Positions 45,199 to 53,650 of a stretch of 64,000 nucleotides of DNA are shown here, piece after piece. The DNA lies in assembly GCA_021323655.1 (NCBI GenBank), contig JAJPKO010000021.1, positions 62,001-126,000 on the forward strand. Reading direction: 5' to 3'. The notes under the pieces are model-generated. The model worked only from the letters and a program-made list of their open reading frames with translations, was not told the origin of the DNA and searched no databases. Every line of letters begins with the position of its first letter. Position 1 is the stretch's first letter. Source of the stretch: Acidobacteriaceae bacterium (lineage in GTDB: Bacteria > Acidobacteriota > Terriglobia > Terriglobales > Acidobacteriaceae). Position numbers and translations under genes: made by a program.

Positions 45199-45900
45199 AT
45201 GGTGCAGACGCAGCAGCCCATCCCCTCTGAGTCAATTCGCCTGATTGTTTTCGACCTCGACGGGACCCTCATTGACTCGCGCAAAGATCTGGCCAATTCC
45301 ATCAACGCCATGCTCACCGAGTTTCACCGTGAGCCGCTGCCTGAAGAAATCATTGCCGAATACATCGGCGATGGCGCCGGAATGCTCGTCCGCCGCGCGC
45401 TCGGCGACCCTGGCGATGAAAAGCTGGTCGAGTCCGCTCTGGCCTCGTTTCTTGGCCACTATCGCGAGCACAAGCTTGACTATACCTATGTGTACGATGG
45501 AGTCTTTCAAGCGCTCGAAGCCCTGAAGCCCGGACGCACACTCGCCGTGCTGACCAATAAGCCCGTACGGCCCGCACAGGAAATATGCGATGCGCTCGGC
45601 CTCACCTCCTATTTCTTTCGCATCTATGGCGGCAACAGCTTTGCCACTAAAAAGCCAGATCCGGAGGGCCTGAACACCCTCATTCGCGAAGCCGGAGTTT
45701 CGCCCAGCGAGACAGTCATGGTCGGCGATTCGGATGTGGACATCCTCACCGCCCGCCGCGCAAAAACCTGGGCCATCGGTTGCCGTTACGGCCTTTCATC
45801 GCATACAATGGAATCCATACCATCCGACTGTTTAGTGGATTTCCCATTTGACTGGATTTCTGCGCTGGCTGCTGCGAAAATCAAAAATAAACGTTTATAG
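45199..45900 (+). CDS. gph: HAD-family phosphatase, phosphoglycolate-phosphatase type
   Basis: 233 residues from the ATG at 45199. HAD motifs: I LIVFDLDGTLIDS (two catalytic Asp), II LAVLTNK, III KKPDPEG (Lys), and IV VGDSDVDILTAR. The cap domain (about 25-90) is the alpha-helical Gph type with GDGAGMLVRRALG. It removes phosphate from 2-phosphoglycolate, formed during DNA repair, or from similar small substrates; exact specificity cannot be certain. An Oar-like receptor gene follows 88 bp downstream. Confidence 0.85.
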   Translation: MVQTQQPIPSESIRLIVFDLDGTLIDSRKDLANSINAMLTEFHREPLPEEIIAEYIGDGAGMLVRRALGDPGDEKLVESALASFLGHYREHKLDYTYVYDGVFQALEALKPGRTLAVLTNKPVRPAQEICDALGLTSYFFRIYGGNSFATKKPDPEGLNTLIREAGVSPSETVMVGDSDVDILTARRAKTWAIGCRYGLSSHTMESIPSDCLVDFPFDWISALAAAKIKNKRL

Positions 45901-45988
45901 AAATAAACAGTTTCATAGATTCCTGCTTTTTCCGGTAAGGCCAAACCGCAAACATCAAAACAATCTCTTTTGCAAAAGGAGAGTAGCT

Positions 45989-48634
45989 TTGTTGCGTACT
46001 GCCCTGCTTACTGCACTTCTCGCCTGCCCATTGACCTACGCGGCCGCCGATGCGCCAGTTTCACACCCGGCCAGCGCCGCTGTCGCTACCATCACAGGCA
46101 CAGTCACGGATACAACCGGGGCCATCATTCCAGGCGCTCAGGTGCAGCTTATAGATTCGACCGGGGCCGTTGTCACCTCCACCACATCGGACAGCACCGG
46201 ACGCTTTCGTATCCAGCCTCCGCGTACCGGCGATTACACCCTCAACATCAGCCTGCAGGGATTTGAGACTGCGACCCGTCCCGTGCATGTGGGCGCAACC
46301 GCAGGCGCTGCCATCAATGTGCCCCTTGCGGTGGCCACAGCAGTGACCCAGGTAGAGGTCAACGGAAACACAAACATTGACCTCACCGCCTCTGACGAAA
46401 ACGGCGACACCGCCGTCATGACTGCCGACGACCTGAAGCAGATGCCAGTGTTCGACAACGATTACGTCTCGGCCATGAGCAACTTCCTCGATTCCGGCGA
46501 AGGCATGACCGCTGGTTCTGGACTCATGGTGGATGGCGTGGAAGCCAACCGCGCCCTTGTCTCTCCCTCCGCGGTACAGGAAGTGCACATCAATGAAGAT
46601 CCCTATTCCGCACGCTACTACTGGCCAGGACGCGGTCAAATCGAAATCATCACCAAGCAGGCCGCAGATGCCTATCATGGCGAGCTGAACTTCCTCTTCC
46701 GCGATGCAGCGCTGAATGCCCAGAACCGCTTCGCCCCCAATAAGCCGCCTGAACAGCGCCGCATCTATGAAGGCAACGTCACCGGGCCACTATGGCACGC
46801 AAAAAGCTCATCCTTCCTCGCCTCCTTCAACCGGCAGGAAGAAGACCTGAACGCCATCGTGAATGCCTCCGTCGTTCCCACCCCGGAAAATCCCTCGGGT
46901 GCCTACAACGTGACCGTACCCGCGCCGACGAGGAACACGGAATTCTCCTTCCGCGTGGGACATCAGTTCTCAGACAAGAATTCGGCTTCGCTTATGTACT
47001 CCTTCCAGGACGCGACCAACCGCAATCAGGGTGTGGGAAACCAGACCCTGCCTGAAGCTGGATACAACACCGAATCGCGTGAAGACGATGTTATCTTCCA
47101 TGACGACTACATCGTTTCGCCTACTATCCTGAACCAGGCTTCGATCGTGCTGGAGCACACCTATTACCCCACCTCGAATGTGACAAACCAGCCACGCATC
47201 AATGTTAGGGGTTATTTTTCAGGTGGCAGTGCTCAGAACGCACAGAAGCGCACGGAATACAACCTGCGCATGAACGAAATCGTATCCTGGGTAAAGGGCA
47301 GGCACAATCTCAAATTCGGCGTGAACCTGCCGCATCTTAGCCGCCGCGTTCTCGAAGACCACACCAACTCAGCGGGAACCTACACCTACGGCCCTACCTA
47401 CGCTCCTGATGGCACCATCCTTGCTACCGCCATCCAGAATTATCAGGCAGGAAAACCCTCCGGCTTTTCCATCCAGCAGGGCAAAACGCGTTTTGTCTAC
47501 CACCAGCAGGAAATCGGCGCGTTCGTCCAGGACCAGATCAAAATCACGCCCGTCTTTTCTCTCACGCCCGGTCTTCGCTATGACTGGCAGAACTTTCTTG
47601 GCGGAGACGTAAACAACTTCTCGTCGCGCCTTTCGTTTGCTCTGGTACTCAACCAGCAGCATGAAATGGTCCTGCGCGGCGGAGGCGGCATCTACTACGA
47701 CCGCATGGGCTCTGGTCCGCTTTCCGATATGGCGCGCTACGAGCACGCTGCCCTGCGGCTTCTGCAGGTTTCCTCAAACCAGCAGCCGCTGTGCAACCCG
47801 ATTGAAAATTGCGCCGATCTCTCCGCGCTTCCACCGTCGCTCGTCGAACTTGAACCCGGGATCAGGACCCCATACCAGATCAACTACGGTCTCTCGCTGG
47901 ACCGCAAAGTCGGCGAGAAAGGCACTATCTCCATTGGTGGCCGTATGAACCGCGGAGTTGACCTCTTCCGCTCCATGGATGTGAACGCTCCTCTGCCTCC
48001 CTACTACAGCCAGCGGCCTAATCCGGAGGTCTCACAGCTGCGCCAGATCCAATCCGCCGGAACCCAGAATGGCAGTGCGCTCGACATCAACTACCGCGGC
48101 CGCTTCAACAAATACTTCACCGGATTCGCTTGGTATACCTGGAGCCACTATGGTAACAACACCAGCGGCATCTACTGGTTCCCTGAAAACCAATTTGATC
48201 CCAACGCTGAGTGGGGCCCTGCCGATTGGGACCAACGTCATCATTTCGGCTTCTATGGCATGTTCAACGCTGACCACCTGCTGAACCTCGGCGTCGGCAT
48301 TTTTGCAAATACGGGCAAGCCCTGGACCATCACCACCGGCACCGATGCCTATGGCACCAACCTCTTCAACGCCCGTCCTGATGACGTCCCGCGCAACTCC
48401 AGGACCGGCCCCGATTACGCCGACCTCGACCTCCGCTGGGGGTACGACTTCAAGCTCCATCCCAAAGAGATGGACAAAAGCCCGACCCTCGGCCTCTCCG
48501 CCTCTGCATTCAATGTATTGAACCACCCCAACGGCTCATATGTAGACACGGTGGAAGGCAGCGAAGACTTCGGCGACGTGATCAGCGCCTATCCTCCACG
48601 CCGCATGCAGCTGGCGATGCGCTTCGTCTTCTAG
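45989..48634 (+). CDS. Oar-like TonB-dependent receptor (second copy) with TTG start
   Basis: 881 residues from the TTG at 45989 (or the adjacent TTG at 45992). I chose it because AAAGGAGAG lies 5-8 bases upstream and the product opens with a signal peptide (LRTALLTALLACPLTYAAA); the longer upstream frame runs into gph. The CarboxypepD_reg domain (about 35-115, ITGTVTDTTGAIIPGAQVQL) is followed by a plug with GSGLMVDGVEANRALVSPSAVQEV and RGQIEIITKQ, then a barrel ending with Phe (MRFVF). It is shorter than the receptor at 25.8-29.2 kb and only distantly similar. The ligand is unknown. A hairpin terminator lies 13 bp after the stop. Confidence 0.9.
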   Translation: MLRTALLTALLACPLTYAAADAPVSHPASAAVATITGTVTDTTGAIIPGAQVQLIDSTGAVVTSTTSDSTGRFRIQPPRTGDYTLNISLQGFETATRPVHVGATAGAAINVPLAVATAVTQVEVNGNTNIDLTASDENGDTAVMTADDLKQMPVFDNDYVSAMSNFLDSGEGMTAGSGLMVDGVEANRALVSPSAVQEVHINEDPYSARYYWPGRGQIEIITKQAADAYHGELNFLFRDAALNAQNRFAPNKPPEQRRIYEGNVTGPLWHAKSSSFLASFNRQEEDLNAIVNASVVPTPENPSGAYNVTVPAPTRNTEFSFRVGHQFSDKNSASLMYSFQDATNRNQGVGNQTLPEAGYNTESREDDVIFHDDYIVSPTILNQASIVLEHTYYPTSNVTNQPRINVRGYFSGGSAQNAQKRTEYNLRMNEIVSWVKGRHNLKFGVNLPHLSRRVLEDHTNSAGTYTYGPTYAPDGTILATAIQNYQAGKPSGFSIQQGKTRFVYHQQEIGAFVQDQIKITPVFSLTPGLRYDWQNFLGGDVNNFSSRLSFALVLNQQHEMVLRGGGGIYYDRMGSGPLSDMARYEHAALRLLQVSSNQQPLCNPIENCADLSALPPSLVELEPGIRTPYQINYGLSLDRKVGEKGTISIGGRMNRGVDLFRSMDVNAPLPPYYSQRPNPEVSQLRQIQSAGTQNGSALDINYRGRFNKYFTGFAWYTWSHYGNNTSGIYWFPENQFDPNAEWGPADWDQRHHFGFYGMFNADHLLNLGVGIFANTGKPWTITTGTDAYGTNLFNARPDDVPRNSRTGPDYADLDLRWGYDFKLHPKEMDKSPTLGLSASAFNVLNHPNGSYVDTVEGSEDFGDVISAYPPRRMQLAMRFVF

Positions 48635-48646
48635 GCAGGAACCAAA

Positions 48647-48683
48647 TGCTTCGGGCCTCTTCCAAAGAGAAAGGCCCGAAGCA
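48647..48683 (+). terminator. Hairpin terminator after the second Oar-like receptor
   Basis: TGCTTCGGGCC (48647-48657) and GGCCCGAAGCA (48673-48683) form a perfect 11-bp stem with a 15-base loop. There is no T-run, but the position right after the stop makes a transcript-end role likely. Confidence 0.65.
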
Positions 48684-48954
48684 CACAGAATTCATTCACC
48701 CTCTTTCAATGCTCCAGAAAAACCTTCCTGCACTCGATTCAGCGACCACCATCGCCCGCATCGCCATCTGGTCTGCAATGCGAACAAACACCCTGTCCTG
48801 GGACGCATCCCCCGCCATCGCCGGCACAATTAAAACCCTCATGCCCGCCCAGCACGGTTAAAGCTGACCATCTCAGCAATGGCACATACATACCGCCGTT
48901 GGTGGAGCTCCATAGATGTCGCCTATAGTTTAAATCGAACGGATAAGCTAGGGC
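48684..48954. other. 271-bp stretch without a convincing gene
   Basis: A 48-codon open frame on the minus strand (about 48700-48845, beginning MRVLIVPAMAGDAS) looks somewhat protein-like but lacks a clear RBS. The plus-strand frame over the same bases is its shadow. I cannot assign either. The lgt gene ends at 48955. Confidence 0.35.
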
Positions 48955-49746
48955 TCAGACCTTCGCTGCACGCGTCACTGGTGATATCGCTACACTTCTT
49001 CCCGCGCGCCGCGCCCATACAATCAGCAGCACACCTGCGATCACCGAACCAACGCTGGCCACCTGCGCATTACTCATGCCCCAATAGAGCTTGGGATTGA
49101 TGCGGATAAACTCCACCAGAAAGCGCGCCAGTCCGCTCAGGATCAGATACTCTCCCGTAATCTCGCCCGCCGAACGCGCCGCCTCCGGCCGTCCGCGCTT
49201 CCACAGGAACCACGCAATCAGCAGCGCCACAATCAGCTCATAAATGGGCGTAGGGTGTACTCGCACTCCAGGAGGCGTGGGCACCAGGCCATTCGGAAAA
49301 CTCATCCCCCAGGGGAGGTTCGTCGCTATGCCATAATCGCCGTCTCCAGATGTCAGGCACCCCAGGCGCCCTACGCCATATCCCACAGCCGCTGCCGGAG
49401 CAGCAAGGTCCAGCATCCCCAGTTTGCTTAAACCAGCACTTTTGCTTTGCCACAGAAGAGCAACAATACCCAGCACAAGCCCGCCAAACCAGGCAAAACC
49501 GGCCCGGTCCAGCAGCAGCCCCAGCGGGTCCTGCCGCAAAAGTTGCGGAGACTCAAGCACGTGCCACAACTTGGCCCCGACCACGCCCGCCACCGTGGAA
49601 ATCGCAACAATTCCAATGGCGTCCGCGTCTATCTTCCAGCGGCGAAAATTGCGATGCAACACCCAGCAGGCGCAGACCGCCGCCAGCCAGAGCATAATGC
49701 CAAAGGTGCCGATCGAGAACCGGCCAATGTGGATAAAGGGGTACAC
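48955..49746 (-). CDS. lgt: Prolipoprotein diacylglyceryl transferase
   Basis: 263 residues with a GTG start at 49746. It transfers diacylglycerol from phosphatidylglycerol to the lipobox Cys of prolipoproteins in the inner membrane. Seven membrane helices; the Lgt signature is seen as GYGVGRLGCLTSGDGDYG (the usual Asn of GRxGNF is Cys here), with VHPTPIYE and the C-terminal RFLVEFIR block. N-terminal YPFIHIGRFSIGTFGIM matches the family start. It is divergent from hpt, with 33 bp between starts. The Cys substitution and moderate length suggest checking whether a more canonical lgt exists elsewhere. Confidence 0.87.
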   Translation of the reverse strand: MYPFIHIGRFSIGTFGIMLWLAAVCACWVLHRNFRRWKIDADAIGIVAISTVAGVVGAKLWHVLESPQLLRQDPLGLLLDRAGFAWFGGLVLGIVALLWQSKSAGLSKLGMLDLAAPAAAVGYGVGRLGCLTSGDGDYGIATNLPWGMSFPNGLVPTPPGVRVHPTPIYELIVALLIAWFLWKRGRPEAARSAGEITGEYLILSGLARFLVEFIRINPKLYWGMSNAQVASVGSVIAGVLLIVWARRAGRSVAISPVTRAAKV

Positions 49747-49779
49747 GTAATTGAGTATAGCGGTCTATCCTAATCAGTG

Positions 49780-50325
49780 ATGAGCACGCAGACTACGCCC
49801 GCCCTAGAGGTCCTCTTCAGCCGCGAACAGATTGCCGAGCGCGTCGCCGAACTCGGCCGCCAGATTGACCAGGACTATTCCGGGCAAAGTATAGTCCTGC
49901 TCGGCGTGCTGAAAGGCGCAGCCATTTTTCTTGCTGACATGGCGCGAAACATCACCGTCAACAACACCTTCGACTTTGTCGCCGTCTCCAGCTACGGCAA
50001 GGGACAGAAAACCAGCGGCGCCGTAAAGCTCATCAAAGACGTAGATCAGCCCATCGAAGGTAAACACGTTATTGTGGTCGAAGATATTCTTGATACCGGG
50101 CTCACACTCGACTTCCTTAAGAAGCTCTTCCTGCAGCACAAGCCGCAGTCGCTGCGCATTGCCGCTCTGCTCGACAAGCCCTCCCGCCGGCTGGTAAAAA
50201 TTGATGCCGATTACGTGGGCTTCAGCATCCCTAACAAATTTGTCGTCGGCTACGGCATGGACTATGCCGAGCGCTTTCGCAATCTGCCTGATATTTGCCT
50301 GATGCCGCCAGACTATCCGGAATAG
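49780..50325 (+). CDS. hpt: Hypoxanthine(-guanine) phosphoribosyltransferase
   Basis: 181 residues from the ATG at 49780 (GTG at 49777 in frame). The purine-salvage reaction is hypoxanthine or guanine + PRPP to IMP or GMP. The PRPP-binding motif VIVVEDILDTGLTL (about residues 98-111), the flexible-loop SSYGKGQKTSG, and the base-binding VGFSIPNKFVVGYGMDYAERFR all match bacterial Hpt. It heads a same-strand run with deoC, another nucleoside-salvage gene, starting 23 bp after its stop, suggesting an operon. Confidence 0.95.
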   Translation: MSTQTTPALEVLFSREQIAERVAELGRQIDQDYSGQSIVLLGVLKGAAIFLADMARNITVNNTFDFVAVSSYGKGQKTSGAVKLIKDVDQPIEGKHVIVVEDILDTGLTLDFLKKLFLQHKPQSLRIAALLDKPSRRLVKIDADYVGFSIPNKFVVGYGMDYAERFRNLPDICLMPPDYPE

Positions 50326-50348
50326 CATCCTCGGAGTTTGTATTTGAA

Positions 50349-51098
50349 ATGACCACCAAAGCAGTAACCATTGAAGAAGAATTCAGCAACGGTTTTTTTG
50401 ATGCCGCTGCTTTCACTCATCAAACACTTTCCAGCAAATCCAGTCTCGCCGCAGTCTTTGAACACACGCTGCTCAAGCCTGAAGCGACCCGCGACCAGGT
50501 CGTCCGGCTCTGCGAAGATGCCGCCCAGCATGGCTTTGCCTGCGCCATGGTCAATCCGGCATGGGTCAGCACGGCCTGCTCCGTGCTGGCTGGAACAGGT
50601 GTCTCTGTCGGCACCGTCCTCGGATTCCCTCTCGGCGCTTCTCTTTCCATCACCAAGCGCGAGGAAACCGTCGAACTTATCAAGCTCGGCGCGCACGACC
50701 TCGACATGGTGCTGAACATCGGCTTTCTCAGGTCCGGCATGAACGACCGCGTCCTGCAGGACATTCACGGCGTCGTCGAGGTCGCGCACGATGCCGGCGC
50801 CATTGTGAAGGTCATCCTTGAGACATGCCTGCTCAACGTGGAGGAAAAACTGCGTGCTTCTGAGCTTGCCATCGCCGCGGGCGCAGACTTCCTTAAAACC
50901 AGCACTGGCTTTTCCACCGGAGGAGCCACGCCAGAAGATGTGGCCCTTCTGCGCGGCATCGCCGGCTCGCGAAGCGGAGTCAAGGCCTCCGGCGGCATTC
51001 GCACCCTTGCCGACGCGCGCTCCATGCTGGAAGCCGGAGCCAATCGAATTGGAGCCAGCGCATCCGTCAACATTCTGCGCGAGTTTGATGCGATGTAG
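50349..51098 (+). CDS. deoC: Deoxyribose-phosphate aldolase
   Basis: 249 residues from the ATG at 50349. It cleaves 2-deoxyribose-5-phosphate to acetaldehyde and glyceraldehyde-3-phosphate. TIM barrel blocks: EHTLLKPEATRDQV, the ALDH-type active-site strand IVKVILETCLL with the Schiff-base or proton-relay Lys, DFLKTSTGFSTGGAT, and GVKASGGIRTLADA with the second Lys. It has a slightly longer, Phe-rich N-terminus (about 1-35) than the family core. Probably cotranscribed with hpt for nucleoside salvage. Confidence 0.95.
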   Translation: MTTKAVTIEEEFSNGFFDAAAFTHQTLSSKSSLAAVFEHTLLKPEATRDQVVRLCEDAAQHGFACAMVNPAWVSTACSVLAGTGVSVGTVLGFPLGASLSITKREETVELIKLGAHDLDMVLNIGFLRSGMNDRVLQDIHGVVEVAHDAGAIVKVILETCLLNVEEKLRASELAIAAGADFLKTSTGFSTGGATPEDVALLRGIAGSRSGVKASGGIRTLADARSMLEAGANRIGASASVNILREFDAM

Positions 51099-51199
51099 CG
51101 GAATGCCTCAGTTTTCTTCTCCGTACCGCGTGACAGTCCATCATCGTACCGCGATATCATGCTCCTGTACTTTCTTATTGGGGACGTAACAGGACTTTC

Positions 51200-53041
51200 G
51201 TGAATAAAGAGCAAGCCAGGATCAGAACAGGCGACGAGATGCGCCCCGAAGATCATTCCTTCGAGGGCGATTACCGTCCTCCGTCTTCTGTTCCGGCCAG
51301 GACCCAGGTGCGCGTCGATCCGCTGCAAACCGACTTCCTGGTGCGCCTCGCTGACGCCCTCAACACCACGCTCGACCTCCAGACCCTCATGCAGCGCACG
51401 GCCGACATGGTCCGCGCCGTCATTGATTACCGCATCTTCGCCATCCTGCTGCTCAATGACCGCACCAACGAGCTGCGCATGCGCTTCCAGATCGGCCATA
51501 CCCCGGAAGCCGAACGCATGCGTATTCCCATGGGCCGGGGCGTAGTCGGGCAGGCTGCCCTCACTCGCGAGCCGGTACTCGTCCCTGACGTCACCCGGAC
51601 CGAGAACTACATCAACGTCAATCCCGACGTGCGCTCCGAGCTGGCCGTCCCGCTCATCGTCAAAAACCGCGTCATCGGCGTCATTGATATCCAGTCTGAG
51701 CAGCCCGACTATTTCCAGCAGGAACACCTGCACCTGCTCAAGCTCACCGCATCCCGCATCGGGCAGGCCATTGAAAATGCACGCCTCTATACCCGCGTGG
51801 CCCGTCAGGCGCAGATGCTTCAGGTGCTGAATGAGATCAGCCGTGAAATTACCTCGATTCTCGACCTGGAATCGCTGCTCGAGCGCATCGGCACGCTCCT
51901 GCGCCGCGTTATTGATTACCAGATGTTCTCCATCTGGATCGTCAACGAACAGGATCATGTGCTTGAAAACCGCTTCGCCCTGCGCTTCGGCGAACGTTTT
52001 TATCCGGACGAAAAGCTCCCTCTGAATCAGGGCCTTGTAGGCGCGGCCATCGCTGAACGCCGGCTCATTCATGCGCCCGACGTGCGAAAAGATCCGCGCT
52101 ACCGCATGTTCAATCCCGAGACGCGCTCTGAAATGGCCATGCCGCTCATCTACAAAGGCAAGGTCATTGGCATTCTCGACATCGAGCACACGCGTCCACA
52201 CTTTTTTAATGAAGACCACGAGCGCGCCATCACCACCCTGGCCGCACAGGTGGCCATTTCCATTGAGAATGCGCGCCTTTACCAGCGTGTTGCCCAGCAG
52301 GAACAGAGCCTGGAAGCGGATCTCGCCATGGCGCGCGAAGTGCAGTTGCGCTTGCTGCCATCAGTCAAGCCAAAGCACGCGCGTGCTGAATTTTCCGCGC
52401 GCTTCCTCCCCGCCCGCACCTTGGGAGGCGACCTATACGACTTCATCCCTTACGACGCACAGCGCAGCGCCGTCGTCCTCGGTGATGTGAGCGGAAAGGC
52501 CGCCCCTGCCGCGCTTTACGCCGCGCTGGTCAGCGGCATCATGCGCTCTGAGGCCACACAGAAGCTCTCGCCTTCTGAGATGCTGAAGACCCTCAACGAT
52601 GCACTGCAGGAACGCCACCTCGATTCGCAATATGTCACCATGCTCTACGCCGTCTGGAACGACGAAAATCTGACGGTCCAGTTGTCCAATGCCGGGGCCG
52701 TGCAACCGCTCTTCTGTCGCGATGGCGAAGTGGAAACCGTCAAGGCCGAAGGCTTCCCTCTCGGCCTTTTTCCCGATGTGAAGTACGAAGAATTCACCCT
52801 CTCCACCCAGCCCGGCGATTCCCTCATCTTCTACTCGGACGGAATCGTAGATGCCCAGAACGCCGCAGGCGAAATGTTCGGCAGCGAACGGCTGGCAGTC
52901 ACCGTAAAAAAGAACATGCACAAATCGGCCTCAAAAATGGCCGACGCCATCATGAGCGAAGTAGGACGCTTCCAGAAAGGGGTTGAGCGCTTCGACGACG
53001 AAACAGTAGTCGTACTTAAAGTGCAAGCCGCGAAGTCATGA
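51200..53041 (+). CDS. GAF-GAF-PP2C (SpoIIE/RsbU-type) serine phosphatase
   Basis: 613 residues with a GTG start at 51200 (AGGA 7 bases upstream). Two tandem GAF domains (about 45-195 and 215-365), both with GVIDIQSEQP/GILDIEHTRP-type ends, act as ligand or redox sensors. A short helix (LAMAREVQLRLLPS) precedes a PP2C-SpoIIE phosphatase (about 395-610). Metal Asp residues are visible in LGGDLYDF, VVLGDVSGKAAP, IFYSDGIVDA and DDETVVVL. Such enzymes dephosphorylate anti-sigma-factor antagonists in partner-switching pathways. No anti-sigma or antagonist gene is adjacent. Confidence 0.92.
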   Translation: MNKEQARIRTGDEMRPEDHSFEGDYRPPSSVPARTQVRVDPLQTDFLVRLADALNTTLDLQTLMQRTADMVRAVIDYRIFAILLLNDRTNELRMRFQIGHTPEAERMRIPMGRGVVGQAALTREPVLVPDVTRTENYINVNPDVRSELAVPLIVKNRVIGVIDIQSEQPDYFQQEHLHLLKLTASRIGQAIENARLYTRVARQAQMLQVLNEISREITSILDLESLLERIGTLLRRVIDYQMFSIWIVNEQDHVLENRFALRFGERFYPDEKLPLNQGLVGAAIAERRLIHAPDVRKDPRYRMFNPETRSEMAMPLIYKGKVIGILDIEHTRPHFFNEDHERAITTLAAQVAISIENARLYQRVAQQEQSLEADLAMAREVQLRLLPSVKPKHARAEFSARFLPARTLGGDLYDFIPYDAQRSAVVLGDVSGKAAPAALYAALVSGIMRSEATQKLSPSEMLKTLNDALQERHLDSQYVTMLYAVWNDENLTVQLSNAGAVQPLFCRDGEVETVKAEGFPLGLFPDVKYEEFTLSTQPGDSLIFYSDGIVDAQNAAGEMFGSERLAVTVKKNMHKSASKMADAIMSEVGRFQKGVERFDDETVVVLKVQAAKS

Positions 53042-53050
53042 CAAACTCTG

Positions 53051-53078
53051 CACCCTGAACCCTATACCCTGAGCCCTG
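53051..53078 (+). repeat. Four tandem heptanucleotide repeats (NACCCTG-like)
   Basis: CACCCTG, AACCCTA, TACCCTG and AGCCCTG follow one another without spacing, starting 10 bp after the phosphatase stop. It is a short degenerate microsatellite. Similar heptad repeats could be scattered in the genome. Confidence 0.55.
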
Positions 53079-53115
53079 CGGGTTGTGTCACAGTTTGGGT
53101 TTGTCTTGAAAGAGT

Positions 53116-53129
53116 ACGGCTTCAGCCGT
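53116..53129. repeat. Short REP-like palindrome upstream of rpsT
   Basis: ACGGCTTCAGCCGT has 6-bp arms and a 2-base centre. It lies between the heptad repeats and the rpsT promoter, so it is not in the rpsT mRNA. It might belong to a dispersed palindromic repeat family. Confidence 0.35.
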
Positions 53130-53159
53130 CCCGATGAAAGTGAAAGAAGGACCCTTGCC

Positions 53160-53188
53160 TTGACCACCTGGCCTGGAACCATTACACT
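53160..53188 (+). promoter_or_regulatory. Predicted rpsT promoter
   Basis: TTGACC (53160-53165), a 17-bp spacer and TACACT (53183-53188). The same GGAACCATTACACT string occurs upstream of the amino-acid permease (59544-59557), suggesting TACACT is a genuine -10 element. The leader is about 70 bases. Confidence 0.5.
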
Positions 53189-53264
53189 TATATTTTGCGG
53201 CGGATGTGGCTGTTGTCTCTTCTGCCTCATCCCAATTTCCAAAAAGGAAATCTAAAGGAAAACC

Positions 53265-53540
53265 ATGGCGAACCATGTTTCGGCGCTGAAGCGCGCCCGT
53301 CAGACAGAAAGAAGGACTGCGGTCAACCGCGCCAACAAGAGCCGTATCCGCGGAAGCATCCGTGCCCTGCGCGAGGCCATTGCCAAGGGCGATGCTGCGG
53401 CTGTCAACGAGCAGTTCCGCAAGACTGTCTCCCAGATTGACAAGAGCACCCAGAAAGGCATCCTGCACGACAACACTGCCTCCCGCTACAAGAGCCGTCT
53501 GGCCGCCCGCGTGAAGGCACTGTCCATCAAGGCCGCCTGA
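53265..53540 (+). CDS. rpsT: 30S ribosomal protein S20
   Basis: 91 residues, Lys/Arg/Ala-rich, entirely helical as expected. [22 protein letters not shown] opens like other S20 proteins, and [17 protein letters not shown] matches the C-terminal helix. It binds 16S rRNA in the body of the small subunit. The gene has its own promoter and a good terminator, so it is monocistronic; the RBS region AAAGGAAATC-AAAGGAAAACC is A/G-rich. Confidence 0.97.
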   Translation: MANHVSALKRARQTERRTAVNRANKSRIRGSIRALREAIAKGDAAAVNEQFRKTVSQIDKSTQKGILHDNTASRYKSRLAARVKALSIKAA

Positions 53541-53565
53541 ATTCGGCCAGATAAAAAGCACCCTG

Positions 53566-53595
53566 GGCCAGGATTTCTTCTGGCCTCTTTATTTT
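53566..53595 (+). terminator. Rho-independent terminator of rpsT
   Basis: GGCCAG (53566-53571) and CTGGCC (53580-53585) form a stem with an 8-base loop, followed by TCTTTATTTT. It lies 26 bp after the rpsT stop. Confidence 0.85.
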
Positions 53596-53650
53596 CAGGA
53601 CTTTAGCCATTACCCGGCCCCTAAGTCATTTTCTTGTAAGACTTTACCGG

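Noticed and set aside
48646..48861. 71-codon plus-strand open frame after the second receptor
   Set aside because: Its first codons lie in the terminator hairpin, there is no RBS, and it mirrors a minus-strand frame.
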